This document shows, one piece after another, positions 24,182-31,906 of a stretch of 32,596 nt of DNA. The stretch comes from Chlorobiaceae bacterium. GTDB taxonomy: Bacteria; Bacteroidota; Chlorobiia; Chlorobiales; Chlorobiaceae. The position numbers were made by a program, and so were the translations under genes. Numbering within the stretch: position 1 is the first letter of the stretch; each line of letters opens with the position of its first letter. The stretch spans positions 1 through 32,596 of the forward strand of contig JAFGMZ010000156.1 of NCBI GenBank assembly GCA_016927285.1, read 5' to 3'. A model generated the notes under the pieces. That model did not search any database. It was not told the DNA's origin and saw nothing but the letters and a program-made list of their open reading frames with translations.

Positions 24182-25251
24182 GTATGCATCGTTCTGAGTT
24201 TCTCAAGCAGCCGGTCGTTTTCATCACGCATTCCAACGTTGAAGCGCAGACAATTCTCCATCAGCGGATAACCCGATACGTTGCGGACGAGAATACCCGA
24301 AGCGCTCAGATCGCGAAACGTCCTTGCAGCATCATGCACTCTGATGATGAGAAAATTGGTATCGCTTGCAAAAACCTCAATCCCCGCTATACCATCGATC
24401 TCGGCATAGACCCTGTCGCGCTCGGCCAGAATATATGCCACAGAATCGGTAACAAGATAAGAGTGTTTCAATATATGCAGCAAGGTGATTTCGGCGAGCC
24501 TGCCCGACGAAAACGGTATTTTTGGCTTGGCGATTTCTCCCAGCAGTACCGGGTTCGCGATTGCAAAACCGATACGCATGCCTGCAAGCGCAAGCGCTTT
24601 GGACATAGTACGAAGCACGACAAGATTCGGATGTTCTTCGATAAGGCCAAGCACGGACTTCTCGCGCGAAAACTCAATATATGCCTCGTCAACCAGAACG
24701 ATTGCATCGGACTCCCCGATTATACGACAGACATCGTCGTAAGGAAGCGATTTGCTGGTAGGATTGTTCGGCGTCGAAAGCACGATAAAATCAACCTCCT
24801 GCTCCCTGGCCTTTGCGATAATGGCTTCGGTATCAAAATCAAGACCCGGATGCATGGGCACAGAAACCACTTCCGCCTGCAGAAGCAGGGCGATTTTTTC
24901 GTAAAGCGAGAAAGATGGTTCCGGAATGAGGATCTTTTTACCTGGTCCGAGACATGCAAGGAAGATCGTATAGAGCATCTCGTTGGAACCGTTGCTCATA
25001 ATGACGGAATCCCGGGCAATACCGAGAAAATCCGCATAGGCATCCATAGCCCTGAACGGAAGGATATCCGGGTAGCGATTCCAGGACTCATTGCGAAATT
25101 CATCGAGAATGGTCTCTTTCAGCCATAACGGCAAATCGAAGGGGCTCTCGTTCTGATTAAGCTTTATTTCAGCTTCCTGTCCCCCATCAACCTTGTAGAC
25201 CGCAATGCTGCGCAGGGCCGGATTTAGCAGATCCCGTATATCTCTTTTCAT
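24178..25251 (-). CDS. hisC: Histidinol-phosphate aminotransferase
   Basis: A 357-residue PLP enzyme of the HisC family. It converts imidazole-acetol phosphate to histidinol phosphate in histidine synthesis. Visible blocks: IKLNQNESPFD near residue 30, SNGSNEMLYTIF (PLP phosphate), LSTPNNPTSKSL, LVDEAYIEFS, the Schiff-base lysine in TMSKALALAGMRIGF, and NCLRFNVG at the end. ATG 25251 is the only start fitting the family N-terminus. It reads away from the sigma-like gene; the 180-base intergenic region holds A/T tracts. Confidence 0.93.
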   Translation of the reverse strand: MKRDIRDLLNPALRSIAVYKVDGGQEAEIKLNQNESPFDLPLWLKETILDEFRNESWNRYPDILPFRAMDAYADFLGIARDSVIMSNGSNEMLYTIFLACLGPGKKILIPEPSFSLYEKIALLLQAEVVSVPMHPGLDFDTEAIIAKAREQEVDFIVLSTPNNPTSKSLPYDDVCRIIGESDAIVLVDEAYIEFSREKSVLGLIEEHPNLVVLRTMSKALALAGMRIGFAIANPVLLGEIAKPKIPFSSGRLAEITLLHILKHSYLVTDSVAYILAERDRVYAEIDGIAGIEVFASDTNFLIIRVHDAARTFRDLSASGILVRNVSGYPLMENCLRFNVGMRDENDRLLEKLRTMHT

Positions 25252-25432
25252 TTAAGCTAGTTACTGTTTACCATCAACGATGGAAAAATGAGATGCTGCC
25301 ATCAGGAGTACAAACATCACTAAAAAAACATCTTTTTAAGATTTTTTTATAAAAAAAACTGGACATTCCTCAATTTTTTTATACTTTAATCAAGGACTTA
25401 TTTTATCCTATATATCTAAAACCGAAACGAAA
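25252..25432. promoter_or_regulatory. A-tract-rich divergent promoter region
   Basis: Runs of 7-8 A or T near 25322, 25342, 25351 and 25373, roughly helically spaced, plus an ATCTT/AAGAT dyad (25330-25342). Such DNA is usually curved and contains promoters for hisC (minus) and the sigma-like gene (plus); exact -35/-10 boxes are not clear. Confidence 0.45.
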
Positions 25433-25855
25433 ATGGCACCGACTAATAAAACACCGATCGAGTTGCTGGATAACATATACAGTTTGGCATACTGGATGAC
25501 CGGCAACGAAGCAGAATCGCGCGATCTCGTCAATACAACCTATCTGAATGCGGGCATCGAGACTCCGGAAATCGAACTACTCAAAACTTTCCGTAACTGT
25601 TATGTTGACCGCTACGGCCAGGAAACGGAGTTCTGTATAAGCGAAAAATCATGCAAGTCGGGAAACGGACTTGCTAAATCGATAGCCAGGCGGGCCGCTG
25701 ACGTAAAACTAACGGTTCTCCTCAGTGAATTGTCCGGCCTCAAGCATGCCGATATATCGGATGTGCTCGAAAAACCGGTTAATACAATACGTACCTGGCT
25801 CTTCTGGGGAAGGAAACTTCTTGTTCAGGATGACATCATGAAAGCCTCCGCGTGA
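25433..25855 (+). CDS. Small ECF-sigma-like protein
   Basis: A 140-residue protein that resembles a compact extracytoplasmic-function sigma factor. Residues 9-40 (IELLDNIYSLAYWMTGNEAESRDLVNTTYLNA) look like sigma region 2. IELLKTFRNCYVDRYGQE (47-64) matches the region 2.3-2.4 position. Residues 90-132 (LTVLLSELSGLKHADISDVLEKPVNTIRTWLFWGRKLL) resemble the region 4 HTH, but core residues for -35 contact are changed (IRTWLFWGRK for the usual vrSrLxRgR). It may be a functional small sigma, a degenerate one or a regulator. It stands alone with its own terminator. No anti-sigma gene is adjacent. Confidence 0.8.
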   Translation: MAPTNKTPIELLDNIYSLAYWMTGNEAESRDLVNTTYLNAGIETPEIELLKTFRNCYVDRYGQETEFCISEKSCKSGNGLAKSIARRAADVKLTVLLSELSGLKHADISDVLEKPVNTIRTWLFWGRKLLVQDDIMKASA

Positions 25856-25873
25856 TAGATGCACTCCATGCAG

Positions 25874-25909
25874 AAGGCCGTTGTTAACCGCAACGGCCTT
25901 TTGTTTTTC
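25874..25909 (+). terminator. Intrinsic terminator after the sigma-like gene
   Basis: AAGGCCGTTG (25874-25883) pairs perfectly with CAACGGCCTT (25891-25900); a T-rich tract to 25909 follows. Confidence 0.92.
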
Positions 25910-25966
25910 TGCGCCGTGCTTCATATTTTCAGTTACCGTTTTTCTGAAAACCTATATCAGTACGAC

Positions 25967-26977
25967 ATGATCGTCATTACCGGAGGCGCCGGATTTATCG
26001 GCAGCGCCATGCTATGGATGCTGAATATGCTTGGTCGTGACGACATCATCATCGTTGATACGCTTGGTCTGGCTGCGAGAGGGAAATGGAAAAATCTCTC
26101 GGGACTCCGGTTTGCTGATTTCATCCCGAGAGACCAGTTTCTTCCGCTTCTGGAATCAAAAAAAATCTCAGGCATCACCGATCTGATCCACATGGGCGCA
26201 ATCAGCGCAACAACAGAAACCGACGCAGACCTGCTCATCGAAAGAAATTTTGCCTTCTCGAAACGCATTGCAACCTGCTGCATGCAGCAGAACATCCGCC
26301 TGATCTATGCTTCGAGCGCGGCAACCTATGGCAACGGCGCATCCGGATATACCGATGACGAAAAGACAATCGATACACTCAGGCCTTTAAACATGTATGG
26401 CTACTCGAAGCAGCTTTTCGACCGCTGGGCCTTGCGCAACGGGGTGCTCGAGAAAGCGACCGGACTGAAATTCTTCAATGTCTACGGACCGAACGAATAC
26501 CATAAAGGGGATATGAGCAGCGTGATCTTCAAGGCTTTCCGGCAGATCACGGAAAAAGGCTGTGTCAATCTCTTCAAATCGCACCGCCCGGACTATCGAG
26601 ACGGCGAACAGTTGCGTGATTTTGTCCATGTACGCGACTGTACCGCCATTATAGCCTGGCTTATAGAGAACCCCGCAGCAACGGGACTGTTCAACGTGGG
26701 CAGCGGAACAGCCAGAAGTTTCAATGATCTGGTCAACGCGGTTTTTACCGCTCTTGATAAGGAACCTGCCATCACCTATATCCCGATGCCAGAGCACCTG
26801 CAGGGGGGATATCAGTATCACACCTGCGCAGATATGGCCAAATTACAGCAGGCTGGCTACCGGAATGCCATGACATCTCTCGAAGCCGGCGTCAGGGATT
26901 ATGTACGGAACTATCTTGCCTCCCCGGAACCTTATTATGATCTGTACCGACATACAACAAATTCAGGAAACTCTTGA
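25967..26977 (+). CDS. hldD: ADP-L-glycero-D-manno-heptose 6-epimerase
   Basis: An NAD(P)-dependent short-chain epimerase making the heptose donor for LPS inner core. MIVITGGAGFIGSAML is the Rossmann start. YASSAATYGNG supplies the catalytic Ser/Thr region, and YGYSK the Tyr-x3-Lys pair. NVYGPNEYHKGDMSSV is characteristic of HldD. The 336 residues agree with the family. The track's 25859 start runs through the terminator, so ATG 25967 is chosen. The stop overlaps the TTG of the PhoH gene, giving a two-gene operon with no evident pathway link. Confidence 0.93.
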   Translation: MIVITGGAGFIGSAMLWMLNMLGRDDIIIVDTLGLAARGKWKNLSGLRFADFIPRDQFLPLLESKKISGITDLIHMGAISATTETDADLLIERNFAFSKRIATCCMQQNIRLIYASSAATYGNGASGYTDDEKTIDTLRPLNMYGYSKQLFDRWALRNGVLEKATGLKFFNVYGPNEYHKGDMSSVIFKAFRQITEKGCVNLFKSHRPDYRDGEQLRDFVHVRDCTAIIAWLIENPAATGLFNVGSGTARSFNDLVNAVFTALDKEPAITYIPMPEHLQGGYQYHTCADMAKLQQAGYRNAMTSLEAGVRDYVRNYLASPEPYYDLYRHTTNSGNS

Positions 26978-27933
26978 CCACTGAAAAGAAAATTGAAATA
27001 CAGGGTATTGAACCGGTTATTCTCTTCGGCCCGTTCGATGCCTACCTGAAAACGATCAGGAACGCATACCAGGATGTTCAGATAACAGCAAGAGGATCCA
27101 CTATTCATCTCAAGGGCAACGATGAGGAGGTTGCCGTACTCGAAAAGATTTTCAGGGAGATGATCTTTCTCGCAGATAAAAACGGCGAAATACTGGAAAA
27201 CGATATTAAAGCGCTCATCAACCTCGCCCTGTCCCCGGCTCCAGGTATAAAACCTGCAGCACCCGGAGATGAAGACATCATTGTCGCCTCTGCCGATTAT
27301 GCCGTACGGGCAAAAACAAACGGGCAGCGAAGGATGGTTGCTGAAGCAAGGAACAACGACATTCTATTCGCAATCGGTCCAGCAGGAACAGGAAAAACCT
27401 ATACCGCCGTGGCAATTGCCGTTGCCGCATGGAAAGCAAAACAAGTCAAAAGGATCGTACTCGCCCGTCCGGCTGTAGAGGCCGGCGAAAGCCTCGGCTT
27501 TCTTCCTGGCGACCTTGCGCAGAAAATCGATCCATACCTCCGCCCTCTCTACGACGCGCTTCAGGATATGCTTACGGCTGAAAAGCTCAAATTGCTCACC
27601 GAACGCAGGATTATAGAAATCGTACCGCTTGCCTATATGCGAGGAAGAACACTGAATAACTCCTTCATTATCCTCGACGAAGCGCAGAACGCATCGGGTA
27701 AACAGATGAAAATGTGCCTTACCCGTCTTGGCATAAACTCGAAAGCCATTATTACCGGAGACGTCACCCAGATCGATCTACCGACGACCATGGAATCGGG
27801 CCTCCCCAGTGCGGAGAAAATTCTTAAAAACATCAAAGGCATCAGCTTCGTTTATCTCGACAAATCAGACGTCGTTCGACATAAACTGGTCAGGGACATC
27901 ATCAATGCCTATGAAATTCATGAAAGCAAATAA
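26974..27933 (+). CDS. PhoH-family ATPase
   Basis: A 319-residue P-loop ATPase of the PhoH (YbeZ) type, associated in other bacteria with RNA metabolism and the YbeY endoribonuclease. An N-terminal KH-like domain (1-90) precedes the ATPase. Walker A is AIGPAGTGKTYTAVA near residue 131, Walker B IILDEAQNAS near residue 220, and ITGDVTQIDLP is the sensor. The start is TTG at 26974, overlapping the hldD stop (TTGA), with AGGA six bases upstream. A hairpin and T tract follow at 27986-28023. YbeY is not in the window. Confidence 0.94.
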   Translation: MTTEKKIEIQGIEPVILFGPFDAYLKTIRNAYQDVQITARGSTIHLKGNDEEVAVLEKIFREMIFLADKNGEILENDIKALINLALSPAPGIKPAAPGDEDIIVASADYAVRAKTNGQRRMVAEARNNDILFAIGPAGTGKTYTAVAIAVAAWKAKQVKRIVLARPAVEAGESLGFLPGDLAQKIDPYLRPLYDALQDMLTAEKLKLLTERRIIEIVPLAYMRGRTLNNSFIILDEAQNASGKQMKMCLTRLGINSKAIITGDVTQIDLPTTMESGLPSAEKILKNIKGISFVYLDKSDVVRHKLVRDIINAYEIHESK

Positions 27934-27985
27934 GGCCGGTCTCCTGCTGCGGAACTTTGTCGTTAACCGGCAGGTTTGATTCTTG

Positions 27986-28023
27986 TGACGACATTGGTAA
28001 TATTGCTCGTCATCGTTTTTTTT
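27986..28023 (+). terminator. Intrinsic terminator after hldD-phoH
   Basis: TGACGA(CA) pairs with (TG)-TCGTCA (27986-28012, one bulged base), then TCG and eight T. A second dyad GCCGGT/ACCGGC (27935-27971) precedes it. Confidence 0.6.
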
Positions 28024-28056
28024 ATCTGAACAACACAAAACAAGCAGAAAATAATC

Positions 28057-28245
28057 ATGGCACATCGAATCAGTGAAGAATGCACCTACTGCGGAGCATG
28101 CGAACCAGAATGCCCGGTCAACGCAATTTCAGCCGGTGACGACATCTATATCATCGACGAGAATGTCTGTATCGATTGTGTTGGCTACCACGATGAAGCG
28201 GCCTGCGTAGCGGTCTGCCCGGTAGACTGCATTTCCATGGTCTGA
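28057..28245 (+). CDS. 2[4Fe-4S] ferredoxin, Chlorobium type (copy 1)
   Basis: A 62-residue low-potential electron carrier. Cluster 1 ligands are C-x2-C-x2-C-x3-CP (ECTYCGACEPECPVNAI). Cluster 2 shows the extended spacing C-x2-C-x8-C-x3-CP (CIDCVGYHDEAACVAVCP) typical of green sulfur bacterial ferredoxins, which take electrons from photosystem I-type reaction centres and feed CO2 fixation by the reductive TCA cycle. Net charge is strongly negative. It is separated from the radical SAM gene by 317 bases and closely related to the copy at 30126. No strong terminator follows. Confidence 0.96.
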   Translation: MAHRISEECTYCGACEPECPVNAISAGDDIYIIDENVCIDCVGYHDEAACVAVCPVDCISMV

Positions 28246-28562
28246 ACAGGCAGGAAACCTGTCCGCTTTCCACCTGACGGCAATCTGCCCTTCCCGAAAA
28301 AGCCTCCGTTGCTTCACTGTTGCAAATGGAAAATATCTGTCCGGAAAGATACTTTACTATGCGCAATAAAGTAACGGGGGCATCCTGAACATGTCCGAAC
28401 CATTCCGTATATTTCGTGACATGATCTTAGCGAATCAGTCTTTGACGAACCGCAATCGTTATTCCGGAATCAGCATATCCGCGTAAGCTTCAACCGGAAG
28501 ATTACAACTGATCGTTCAGAAAGGCTGTCCTTTTCGCCACAACCTCTTTCCGGGCCTGCACG
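28246..28562. other. Intergenic region between ferredoxin 1 and the radical SAM gene
   Basis: Contains a small ACAGG/CCTGT dyad just after the ferredoxin stop, and a 31-codon ORF (28391-28486, MSEPFRIFRD...) with no ribosome site that I do not accept as a gene. A promoter for the radical SAM gene should be here but no boxes stand out. Confidence 0.4.
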
Positions 28563-30008
28563 ATGCGTATCCTGTTCGTCAATCCAAATGAAATCAGGCA
28601 TATCGAATATTCGGATTATGCCATGGGTGGTTATATCCGTCCGTTTTTCTCCCCTGCTCTCGGCATGCTCATTTCCATGACGCCGAACCATCACGATCTC
28701 GAATACATCGATGAAATCATAGGAGAACAGGTCGATTTCAAGCAGCGATATGATCTTGTTGCCATTACAACGACATGGACCATCCAGGCGCAGCGCGCCT
28801 ACCAGATCGCCGATGGATTCGCAAAAAAAGGGGTTCCCTGCATCATCGGAGGAAACCATGCATCGCTCTGCATCGAAGAGGCGGCCAGGTACGCGAGCGT
28901 AGCATCGGGAATGGCGGAAAACATGTGGATACAAATACTCGAAGATGCCGAACGACGTTCGCTTCGTCCTGTGTACCGGGCAGATGAGTTCCCCGAAGTG
29001 AAAGAGTGTGCCTGGTTCGATTACCTCAAGATCAAAAAAGCGATCGACAATACGCAGGCCGCTATCGATCCTATCAACGGACTGGCAAGAAACATGCGCC
29101 CTTTTCCGATTCTCACCAGCCGCGGCTGCCCGCATACCTGTAAAATGTGCGTTACCCCGGAAATCTACCACAGGAGCTATTTTGCCATCGACCCCGAACT
29201 GCTTGAAGAGCAGATTGCCATAGCGGAAAGGCATTTCAAACCGTTCATGTACATGTTCATCGACGAATATTTCGGTCACGATCCCCGGCACACATCGGCA
29301 TGTCTGCGTAAATTCAGGGAAGCCCGAGTAAAGTACGGCGTACAGGTCACGCCGAATCTGCTCTGCGAGGGGGATCTCGCAAAAGAACTTGCCGAGACAG
29401 GATGCGTTGTCGCAAGCATCGGTCTCGAATCCCTGAACACCGAAGTGCTCGACGAAGATTTCGGAAAAGGCGAGCCAAGCATTCAGGAGGGGATGGAGCT
29501 GAACGACCGGAACATCGAAACCACCTATCTTGCGGCTATCCGGAAGTGTCAGGAAGCCAAATTGCCATTCATGCTCTTCTGGCTGATCAATCCTGTCAGA
29601 AACACCATCGAGGACATGGAAAAAATCGTCGCCTTCTCAAAAAAAAGCGGCGCGGTACTTTCGTCGCTTAACTTTGCCGTTCCATTGCCCGGCACGAAAT
29701 TTTTCAAGGAACAGAAGGCTAAAGGCAACATTCTATCCTACGATTGGAGCCTGTACAACACATTCAACATCCTGTTGAAACCCTCAGGCGGCATTACAGC
29801 CGAAGCGTTCCAGAAAGCCATGCACGACAACTTTCTCAAACTCTATCCGATCGGCAACATACCGGGCCATCTCATGGGAAACGCATCATTCAGTATCGAA
29901 GTACTCCCCTACATGGTAACCTCCGTTGCCGTCAGACTTGAATACCTGAAAAAACTGGTAGAAAAAACACTGCCATTTCCTTTTCCTCTTCCCTTTATGC
30001 CGAAATAA
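28563..30008 (+). CDS. B12-binding-domain radical SAM enzyme
   Basis: A 481-residue protein. The N-terminal third (1-140) has the cobalamin-binding-like fold: MRILFVNPNE, DLVAITTTWTIQAQRAYQIA and GVPCIIGGNHASL. The radical SAM core starts at about residue 185 with TSRGCPHTCKMCVTPE, the C-x3-C-x2-C that binds [4Fe-4S] and SAM. GLESLNTEVLDEDFGKG and FMLFWLINPVRNTIEDM are later core pieces. The C-terminal 80 residues are hydrophobic and basic. This architecture includes the Chlorobi bacteriochlorophyll enzymes BchE, BchQ and BchR, as well as lipid-modifying enzymes. I cannot place it in one of these. Flanking ferredoxins are plausible electron donors. Confidence 0.88.
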   Translation: MRILFVNPNEIRHIEYSDYAMGGYIRPFFSPALGMLISMTPNHHDLEYIDEIIGEQVDFKQRYDLVAITTTWTIQAQRAYQIADGFAKKGVPCIIGGNHASLCIEEAARYASVASGMAENMWIQILEDAERRSLRPVYRADEFPEVKECAWFDYLKIKKAIDNTQAAIDPINGLARNMRPFPILTSRGCPHTCKMCVTPEIYHRSYFAIDPELLEEQIAIAERHFKPFMYMFIDEYFGHDPRHTSACLRKFREARVKYGVQVTPNLLCEGDLAKELAETGCVVASIGLESLNTEVLDEDFGKGEPSIQEGMELNDRNIETTYLAAIRKCQEAKLPFMLFWLINPVRNTIEDMEKIVAFSKKSGAVLSSLNFAVPLPGTKFFKEQKAKGNILSYDWSLYNTFNILLKPSGGITAEAFQKAMHDNFLKLYPIGNIPGHLMGNASFSIEVLPYMVTSVAVRLEYLKKLVEKTLPFPFPLPFMPK

Positions 30009-30125
30009 CCCACACCCCGAGCATGCTTTTTTTTGCCGGCTCAAAAAAAAGTTTATATTTTCGGAATTCTATGGAATTGTTCTTTCTTCCTTATTCACAA
30101 CCAACATTTAGAAAGGAACTTGGAT

Positions 30126-30314
30126 ATGGCACTCTACATTACTGAAGAATGCACCTACTGCGGCGCTTGCGAGCCGGAATGCCCGGTCAACGCAATTTCA
30201 GCCGGTGACGACGTTTATGTCATCGACGCCGGTTCGTGCACCGAGTGTGCTGGTTATGCAGATGCTCCTGCATGCGCCGCAGTCTGCCCTGCAGAGTGCA
30301 TCGTTCAGGGATGA
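30126..30314 (+). CDS. 2[4Fe-4S] ferredoxin, Chlorobium type (copy 2)
   Basis: A 62-residue ferredoxin with the same cysteine spacing as copy 1 (ECTYCGACEPECPVNAI and CTECAGYADAPACAAVCP). The start ATG 30126 is preceded by AAGGA eight bases upstream; the track's longer start at 30033 is not supported. It differs from copy 1 mainly in the second half and tail (CIVQG versus CISMV). A 36-base stretch is identical to copy 1. It is downstream of the radical SAM gene by 117 bases, with its own strong terminator, so it is probably independently expressed. Confidence 0.96.
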   Translation: MALYITEECTYCGACEPECPVNAISAGDDVYVIDAGSCTECAGYADAPACAAVCPAECIVQG

Positions 30315-30338
30315 TCTGAAATCCGCACGACTACTTAA

Positions 30339-30375
30339 TAAAAAAGCGGCGTGAAGCAATTCATGCCGCTTTTTT
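30339..30375 (+). terminator. Intrinsic terminator after ferredoxin 2
   Basis: AAAAAGCGGC-GTGAA and TTCAT-GCCGCTTTTT form a long stem (one mismatched pair) around GCAA, ending in six T; the A/T arms would let it work in both directions. Confidence 0.9.
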
Positions 30376-30447
30376 ATTACCTGCGCCGAACATCCGAAGA
30401 AAAACCTCCAACCATTCACTCATTCCTCCATCGATGCCTTCCCCGCT

Positions 30448-30469
30448 CATCACTCAGTACTGAATGATG
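30448..30469. repeat. 22-bp near-perfect palindrome
   Basis: CATCACTCAGTACTGAATGATG, with one mismatched pair, centred on TCAGTACTGA, in the short space between the ferredoxin terminator and the convergent Dabb gene stop. Possibly an operator or a residual hairpin. Confidence 0.5.
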
Positions 30470-30483
30470 TCCCATTCTCCCCC

Positions 30484-30786
30484 TCAAACCTCGTAATCCA
30501 CAACCGCCCGTTCAGCGGAAGCCCCGGCAATAAAAGCCTTGACCGCTTCATGTTCGGGATGAACCTGATAGGCATCGAGAGCACTCCTGTCGGAAAACAA
30601 CGAATTAAGCACAACATCGTATGACGCCGGCGAACAACTGAAATCAATTCCCGCCTCGATGCTGAGCAAACCAGGAATGCGCCCGGCAAGTCTTTCCAGC
30701 TTTTCCTTGAACAGCCTGGCGTTCTCTGCCCTGTCGTATCCGTGAGCGCTCTCTTTCAGGCGCCACATCACAATGTGTTTTACCAT
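30484..30786 (-). CDS. Dabb-family (stress-responsive A/B barrel) protein
   Basis: A 100-residue dimeric alpha/beta-barrel-type protein: MVKHIVMWRLKESA is the family opening strand, SIEAGIDFSCSPASYDVVL the second repeat region, and AYQVHPEHEAVKAFI the family signature helix. The molecular role of most members is unknown. The ATG at 30786 has AAGG just upstream; the track start at 30891 overlaps the carboxypeptidase in another frame. Located four bases after the dac stop, it is in one operon with it. Confidence 0.92.
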   Translation of the reverse strand: MVKHIVMWRLKESAHGYDRAENARLFKEKLERLAGRIPGLLSIEAGIDFSCSPASYDVVLNSLFSDRSALDAYQVHPEHEAVKAFIAGASAERAVVDYEV

Positions 30787-30790
30787 AACC

Positions 30791-31684
30791 TTACCTTTTC
30801 CATGGACGATAGTTGACATCGATGCCTTCATTAGCCGCATAATCGCGCCCGGACTGTTTCGCAAAAGCCTTTTCGAACATCTCTTCGGCAATCAGCCACC
30901 GGTCGCCCTGTGCGTTGAGCATGACCAGCAAAAGATCGCGGTTCTCCTTCTGTGCCCTCGCAATCAGACACTTTCCCGCCCTTCGGGTGAATCCGGTCTT
31001 GATGCCAACAGCATAAGGGTACTTTGCAAGAAGCTTGTTGTGGGTTTTCAGGAGTATCATCTTTCTGCTGTTCAGCTCGGTCACCAGTACTGATTCAAGC
31101 TGGGCTATCTCATTAAACAGATTGTTCCTGATTGCATATTCCGTGAGGACCAGCAGATCTTCGGCCGTTGAAATGTTTCCCGCATAGATACCTTTGTCGA
31201 ATCCGGCAGGGTTGGTGAAATTCGAACGCTTCATGCCGATCTTTTTGGCCCGGTAGTTCATTGCGGTAACGAACCGTTCTACGCTTCCGCTCAGATGGAT
31301 GGCTATTGCGAAAGCCGCGTCATTGCTTGAACTGACCATCGCCGCTTTGACCAGATCTACCAGCTTCACCCGATCACCCGGCTTGAAACCCGCCTTCGTC
31401 GGCTCCACCAGCGTAGCCTCTTTTGCAATAAGCACCTCCTGATCAAGCTTGCCACTCTCGATGGCAATGATGGATGTCAGAATTTTCGTAAGACTTGCCG
31501 GCTGGATGATCCGGTCTGCGTCTTTGGTCATATAAACCTTTTTCCCGTCGGTCTGTTTGACGATATACGCCGCGATATCCGGATAGTACATGCTCGAATC
31601 GACACCAGGAGCGTAAGCCAACGCCTGTCGAGATCCGAATGAGAGCATGATCAGGAATAAAGCCGAATAAATAAAACATCTCAT
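30791..31684 (-). CDS. D-alanyl-D-alanine carboxypeptidase (PBP5/DacF-like), short form
   Basis: A 297-residue periplasmic penicillin-binding protein trimming pentapeptide side chains of peptidoglycan. The signal peptide MRCFIYSALFLIMLSFGSRQALA is cleaved after ALA. The active site motifs are PASLTKILT (Ser-x2-Lys), SSSND (Ser-x-Asn) and GIKTGFT (Lys-Thr-Gly). After the catalytic domain only about 50 residues remain, so the C-terminal beta domain and membrane-anchoring helix of full-length PBP5 are missing; the enzyme is probably soluble in the periplasm. The track uses TTG 31690; ATG 31684 begins the signal directly. The Dabb gene follows four bases later. Confidence 0.93.
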   Translation of the reverse strand: MRCFIYSALFLIMLSFGSRQALAYAPGVDSSMYYPDIAAYIVKQTDGKKVYMTKDADRIIQPASLTKILTSIIAIESGKLDQEVLIAKEATLVEPTKAGFKPGDRVKLVDLVKAAMVSSSNDAAFAIAIHLSGSVERFVTAMNYRAKKIGMKRSNFTNPAGFDKGIYAGNISTAEDLLVLTEYAIRNNLFNEIAQLESVLVTELNSRKMILLKTHNKLLAKYPYAVGIKTGFTRRAGKCLIARAQKENRDLLLVMLNAQGDRWLIAEEMFEKAFAKQSGRDYAANEGIDVNYRPWKR

Positions 31685-31906
31685 TATCAATTCCGTTTTA
31701 CAGTGAAAACCGGCATCGTCAACGCATCGTATACAAAGCAGGGATACCCGTCAAAATCTGTTAACAAGCTATATATTGTCTATGTAAAGAAAAAACAACC
31801 ATGTTTCCAAGACCCTCATACTATCTTTTTACTTGACCAGCAAACGGGATGGCGAGATCGCTGATCATCACCCAGTAATCATTACTAATCACACCCCGCC
31901 GATCTC

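Noticed and set aside
24184-25128. Plus-strand ORF of 314 aa opposite hisC
   Set aside because: Antisense shadow of hisC; no recognisable motifs.
28470-29291. Minus-strand ORF of 273 aa opposite the radical SAM gene
   Set aside because: The plus frame has the radical SAM cysteine motif; this is a shadow.
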